Below, piece by piece: positions 60,339 through 64,000 of a DNA stretch of 64,000 nucleotides. The DNA comes from Paralithodes platypus (taxonomy: Eukaryota > Arthropoda > Malacostraca > Decapoda > Lithodidae), in assembly GCA_032716605.1 (NCBI GenBank), contig CM064517.1, forward strand, positions 22,043,276 through 22,107,275, written 5' to 3'. The notes below the pieces were generated by a model. The model worked only from the letters and a program-made list of their open reading frames with translations, had not been told where the DNA came from and did not search any database. How positions within the stretch are numbered: position 1 is the stretch's first letter; each line of letters begins with the position of its first letter. The position numbers and the translations under genes were made by a program.

Positions 60339-60446
60339 CACGTCCACACCCGCACTAAATACGTCCACACCCGTACTAGACACGTCCACACCCGCACTAG
60401 ACACGTCCACACCTGCACTAGACACGTCCACACCCGCACTAGACAC
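60339..60446 (+). repeat. 21-bp minisatellite, five units
   Basis: CACGTCCACACCCGCACTAGA is repeated about five times, with single-base changes (ACCTGCACT, CCCGTACT). As 21 is divisible by three, it gives 7-residue repeat ORFs on both strands. These are artefacts. It sits in the family Q element. Confidence 0.95.
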
Positions 60447-60609
60447 AGTGGCACCTACACGTCTGACACACCTGCATCTCTGCCCGCCCCGTTCAGTTTT
60501 GTGTGTGTGTGTGTGCGTGCGATGTTTTTCTATTGGCATGTTTAGTGGCAGTTTGGGTTTGTGCATGTTTTCATTGGTTTTACCTGCGCGGTAGTGTTTT
60601 GCCTGGCCA

Positions 60610-61095
60610 TTAACCCTTCCTGCCCGGGCAGCATTTTATAAGGACACCGCGGCAGATGGGCAGGAACCCGGGTGTCCTTACCTGGTCAGTAAGCTTGAAA
60701 GCCTATTCAGCTTGGTCTGAATGCCGTGCGTCCGACGCATGTAAACAAAGCCGATCGTTGCATCACCGCACCTCCGAAAACAATAAGGAGACGTCGGATC
60801 AATGTTATTGTTGTGACGTCAGACGAAATTAGTGTCTGAAAAGCTCCGATATTGTCAACATCGCGGAAAAATTCGCTCCACTGAAATCGTCATCACAACT
60901 GAACCAGTTGACTTACAGAGCTCTACTCAATGCCAGTCTACAGATTGAAAACCGCACTACGTTATAGATGCGTGGGAAATTTCTAGCAGTTAAAATAACA
61001 AAGATACGGTAGCCTAGGCCTAGACGTTTTTCGGCCAGATCGCCCGGGTACCTGACACTGTCCTTAGGAGGGGGCCCCCGGGTCAAAAGGGTTAA
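60610..61095. mobile_element. piggyBac-like TTAA MITE, 486 bp
   Basis: TTAA-CCCTTCCTGCCCGGGCAG at 60610. The right side is GGAGGGGGCCCCCGGGTCAAAAGGG before TTAA at 61095. The interior closely matches the MITE at 5770 in the same orientation (AAGCTTGAAAGCCTATTCAG, GTAAACAAAGCCGATCGTT). Confidence 0.9.
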
Positions 61096-61997
61096 TCATG
61101 TCATTTTCTCTAGTTTAATAACAAGTAGATGCACATTTATTTGTTGAAATAGGTCGCGGCGAAATTACCCCGCCTGACAGGGTAATTACGCCGCGAGAGA
61201 AACTTTTTTCAAAAATTCGGCGGCATGGCCAAAACATTACCTATATATTTGTTTAGTTTTTTTGGTATCTATAGCAGAAGGGCTGAATGTATAGATAAAA
61301 ATTAAAAAATTAAAAATTCCATTTGTGGCAGTTTCTATTCGTCAAAAACTAAGATTTTTGGCAAAATTACCCCGTCTTACCCTACATAAAAGTGGCTACC
61401 CAACTACCTAGCAGGCAGACATGCACATGTATCAATTGCCGGTCAGTCCTCTAACATCAGAAACTTCACAAACTGAGTCCCGCAAGAATCGGTCCTGTCG
61501 CCCGAACTCTTCAATCTATACATTCACTCCAAATAAATATAGCTTCCTACATGTACACACCAAGACTCAAGAGACAGTAACATATCTCCTTCAACCCTAT
61601 CTCAACACACTACATGACTGGTGCACTACAAACAGACTCAAATTAGCCCCAGCCAAATACACTGCGACCCTTCTCACAAGCTGGACAGCCGAATACAAAA
61701 ACACCCGTCACCTCACCATAAACAACACCCCCTAACACACACACACACACACACACAATCCAATGAGTATTATATGATACTCTAATGACATTCAAACAAC
61801 ATATCACAAATATATAAAACAAACTGACACCCACACATAACACCCTCAGGTCACTTGCCCACACCAAATTTGGACACAACAAAGAAACTACCACCACAGT
61901 AATGTATACAAACAATACATAAGATCAGTGATGGAATATGTAAGCCTTGCCTGGACTTCTAAGATATTTTGCAAGTTTTACATTATAATGATCCACA

Positions 61998-64000
61998 GGT
62001 ACACGTCGAAACGGGTGTGGACGATGGAGGATGAGACAGTGGTGGAACGAAAGTCATTGATTGATTATGTATGTGTTGAACGAATGAAGAAATCTGTGAT
62101 GGATGCTAGGGTGTATAGGGGTATTGGAGGGGGTCTGTCTGATCATTATGTAGTGGTAGGTAAGGTTAGGATACAAAAGAAGTGGGTGAGGAGAGCTGGA
62201 GGGAGGCGAGAGGAGGGTGGAATGGTGAGGAGGGTGGAGAGGTTGCAGGAGGAGGAAGTCAGGGAGGAGTACAGGAGAGCAGTGGAAAGACGACTAGGTG
62301 GGTTCGACCTGGAAGTTATGGAGGAAGTGTAGGAGATGAGCAAGGTGTTTAAGGATGAGATCTGTGCAGCATGTGAGGAGGTGTGTGAAGTGAGGAGAAG
62401 AGGGAGGGGAGTGAAAGGTCCAGCATGGTGGACAAAAGAGGTAAGAATAGCTGTGGAAGAAAAGAAGAAAGCATATAGAGAGTGGTTGGGTAGTAGAGGG
62501 AATGAAGATTTCGAGAGACAGAAACGAGCAAGGTACGTGGAGAGTAAGAGGGTGGTGAAGAGAGTAGTGACGGAAAGTAAGAGAAGAGTAGATGAGGAAT
62601 TTGGAAGGAATCTGAGTGTAAAATGAAGGGAGAGTAAGAAACTGTTCTGGAAAGAAGTCAAGAAAGTTAGGGAAGGTAGCAAGGGAAACAGTAAGGGTCT
62701 GAAAGACAAGAATGGGAGAATGCTAGCCGAGAAGCAAGAGAGAGTCGAAAGATGGAGGGAGTACTTCAATGAGTTGCTAAATGTAAGGAATGAAGAGCCA
62801 GCAAACATAGCTGGATATGGTATGGGAGGGAGAAGAAGAGAAGTAGTGGAGGAGGAGGTGGGGATCAGGAGGTCAGAAGTGTGGGAAGCCATGAAAAGAG
62901 TGAAGTTGGGGAAAGCACCAGGAACAGATGGAGTGTGTGGGGAAATGTTGAGGTATGGTGGTGAGATAGTGATCGAATGGGTATGGAATATGTGCAAACT
63001 AGCATGGGAGAAGGGGAGTGCACCCGATGACTGGAAGACTGGCATAATAGTCCCCCAATATAAGGGCAAAGAGGAGTGTGTGGTAACCACCGAGGAATAT
63101 GTCTTCTAAGCGTAGTAGGGAAGGTATACAGTAGGGTAGTGATTGAGAGAGTGAGAGTGAGAACGGAGAAATGGATAGGCGGCGAGCAGGGAGGTTTTAG
63201 GAAGGGAAGAGCATGTGTAGATCAGATTTTTACCATGAATTGTGTTGTGGAGAAATATCTGGAGAAGAAACAAAAGGTGTATGTTGCCTTTATGGACTTG
63301 GAGAAGGCCTATGACAGACTGGATAGAGAAGGTTTGTGGAAAGTACTTAGAATATACGGAGTAGATGGCAAGTTGCTGAAAGCAGTGAAGAGCATGTATG
63401 AGGGTGCAAAGGCGGCAGTACGTGTGGAGAGTAAGCAGAGCGAGTTCTTTGACCTGAATGTTGGTTTGAAACAGGGGTGTGTGATGTCCCCGTGGTTGTT
63501 TACTGTATATATGGATGGAGTCGTGAAAGAAATACTATCAAGAGCAGTGGATGTTGGTGTATCGCTGAAAAGGGAGGGAATAGAGTGGAAACTACCTATA
63601 CTGCTGTTTGCGGATGATACAGTTCTGATGAGTGATAATGAATGGGAGTTGCAGGGTCTGGTAAATGAGTTTGGAACAGTGTGCGAAAAACGGAAGTTGA
63701 AGGTAAATGCGGGGAAGAGCAAGGTTATGGTCTTCGAAAGGGGTGAAGTCACAGAGTGTGAGGTGAAGCTGAACGGTCAGGCTATGGAGATCGTCAACTC
63801 TTTTAAGTATCTTGGCAGTGTGTTGAGTAAAGATGGGACTATGGATGAAGAAGTGTGGGAGAGGGTACAACAGGGGAAGAGGGTTGTAGGAACGCTGAAA
63901 GCAGTAACAAGAAATAGGGTGGTCAGTATGGAAGTGAAGAAGTCCTTGCATGACAGTGTGGTAATCCCGACACTGACTTACTGAAGCGAAGCATGGACGT
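61998..64000 (+). pseudogene. LINE family A, longer copy cut by the window end
   Basis: From the end of the endonuclease (DYVCVERMKKSVMDARVYRG, GGGLSDHYVVV) through an Arg/Glu-rich linker to RT: GKAPGTDGVCGEM, LLSVVGKVYSRVVIERVRV, QGGFRKGRACVDQIF, VAFMDLEKAYDRLDREGLWK, VGLKQGCVMSPWLFTVYMDG, LLFADDTVLMSDNEWEL, VNSFKYLGSVLSKDGTMD, SLHDSVVIPTLTY. Stops at 62330, 62624 and 63982 and a frameshift near 63070 inactivate it, but 63076-63984 is one open frame. The clade is not resolved. Confidence 0.9.

Larger units (their letters stand above)
60023..61383. mobile_element. TIR element with AGGGTAAG ends (family Q), copy 2
   Basis: AGGGTAAGATGGGGTAATTTTG at 60023 and CAAAATTACCCCGTCTTACC with CT ending at 61383. 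It has the same termini as 5731-6940 and also contains a piggyBac-like MITE. Both copies sit in a LINE with AT on the left and ACA on the right. The interior has a (GT)n run, a minisatellite and GC-rich sequence at 60160-60200. Confidence 0.75.
59896..61997 (+). pseudogene. LINE family C/F (Jockey/I-type), broken by a TIR element
   Basis: RT pieces ATLDISKAFDAIPRHIQTNK (59930-60020) and, after the insert, PNYLAGRHAHVSIAG, VPQESVLSPELFNLYIHS (61440-61520), THDWCTTNRLKLAPAKYT-type sequence (61610-61660), PHQIWTQQRNYHH and RSVMEYVSLAWTS (61925-61960). The YADD region is deleted around 61530. The fragment at 33583 continues this ORF (LDMRGTQFLA onward), so they form one family. (AC)n microsatellites are at 61736-61757. 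Confidence 0.75.

Noticed and set aside
60141..60594. Repeat proteins with a 7-residue period on both strands
   Set aside because: Products of a 21-bp minisatellite inside a non-coding TIR element.
1..64000. CRISPR arrays, rRNA genes, bacterial operons or endogenous virus
   Set aside because: No regularly spaced repeats, no rRNA-like sequence, no prokaryotic signals. All polymerase genes belong to LINE or DIRS types and no viral structural genes were seen.

Overview
The window is eukaryotic, with no operons, ribosome binding sites or prokaryotic gene packing. It is almost entirely transposable elements inserted into one another. The mix is DIRS1-like tyrosine-recombinase retrotransposons, CR1-, L2-, RTE- and Jockey/I-type LINEs, a SINE with an (AAC)n tail, many pogo/Tigger-like elements (CAGT ends, TA target sites), TTAA-flanked piggyBac-like MITEs and hAT-like ends. 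This suggests a large repeat-rich invertebrate genome. A decapod crustacean is my best guess, because DIRS1-like elements are known to be common there, but nothing here proves it. One short stretch on the minus strand (44355-44507) looks like a real host exon: the glycine-rich loop of a BUB1-like kinase.

Layout. 1-10.3 kb: a TTAA element, a broken LINE (family A), pieces of two CR1-like LINEs (families D and E), and their inserts. 10.3-44.2 kb: a DIRS1-like element (DIRS-1), recognised by matching inverted terminal repeats (ITRs) at 10298 and 44172. About 7 kb of its own sequence is spread over 34 kb. Its ORF1 is broken near 12.2 kb by an RTE-type LINE, TTAA and pogo-like elements. Its junction between the RT and recombinase regions is broken at 23.1 kb by a CR1-group LINE. 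Its recombinase gene is broken at 25.8 kb by a SINE with a 13-bp target duplication. That SINE is itself split by an L2-like LINE and by an 11.7-kb hAT-bounded block, which holds further pogo elements, an almost full-length family E LINE and two more SINEs. 44.2-45.0 kb: host sequence with the exon. 45.0-55.6 kb: a SINE split by a long-TIR foldback element, which holds a second, nearly intact DIRS1-like element (DIRS-2, 46462-55158). 55.6-64 kb: a Tigger derivative, three LINE families, MITEs, a minisatellite and a further family A LINE cut by the window end.

How the parts work together. DIRS-2 encodes a Gag-like ORF1, an RT/RNase H polyprotein and a tyrosine recombinase in successive -1 frames. 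A canonical slippery heptamer lies directly on the ORF1 stop codon, and the RT frame just after it has no nearby ATG. The recombinase frame is open through almost the whole RT/RNase H frame. The SINE shares its last ~57 bp and (AAC)n tail with a Jockey/I-type LINE (family C/F), its probable mobilising partner. A piggyBac-like fragment at 18.06 kb carries a transposase N-terminus and the same subterminal repeats as several TTAA MITEs, so it is probably related to their autonomous source.

LINE family letters (A-H) are local labels used only here. Clade names come from motif recognition by eye, not from a search.
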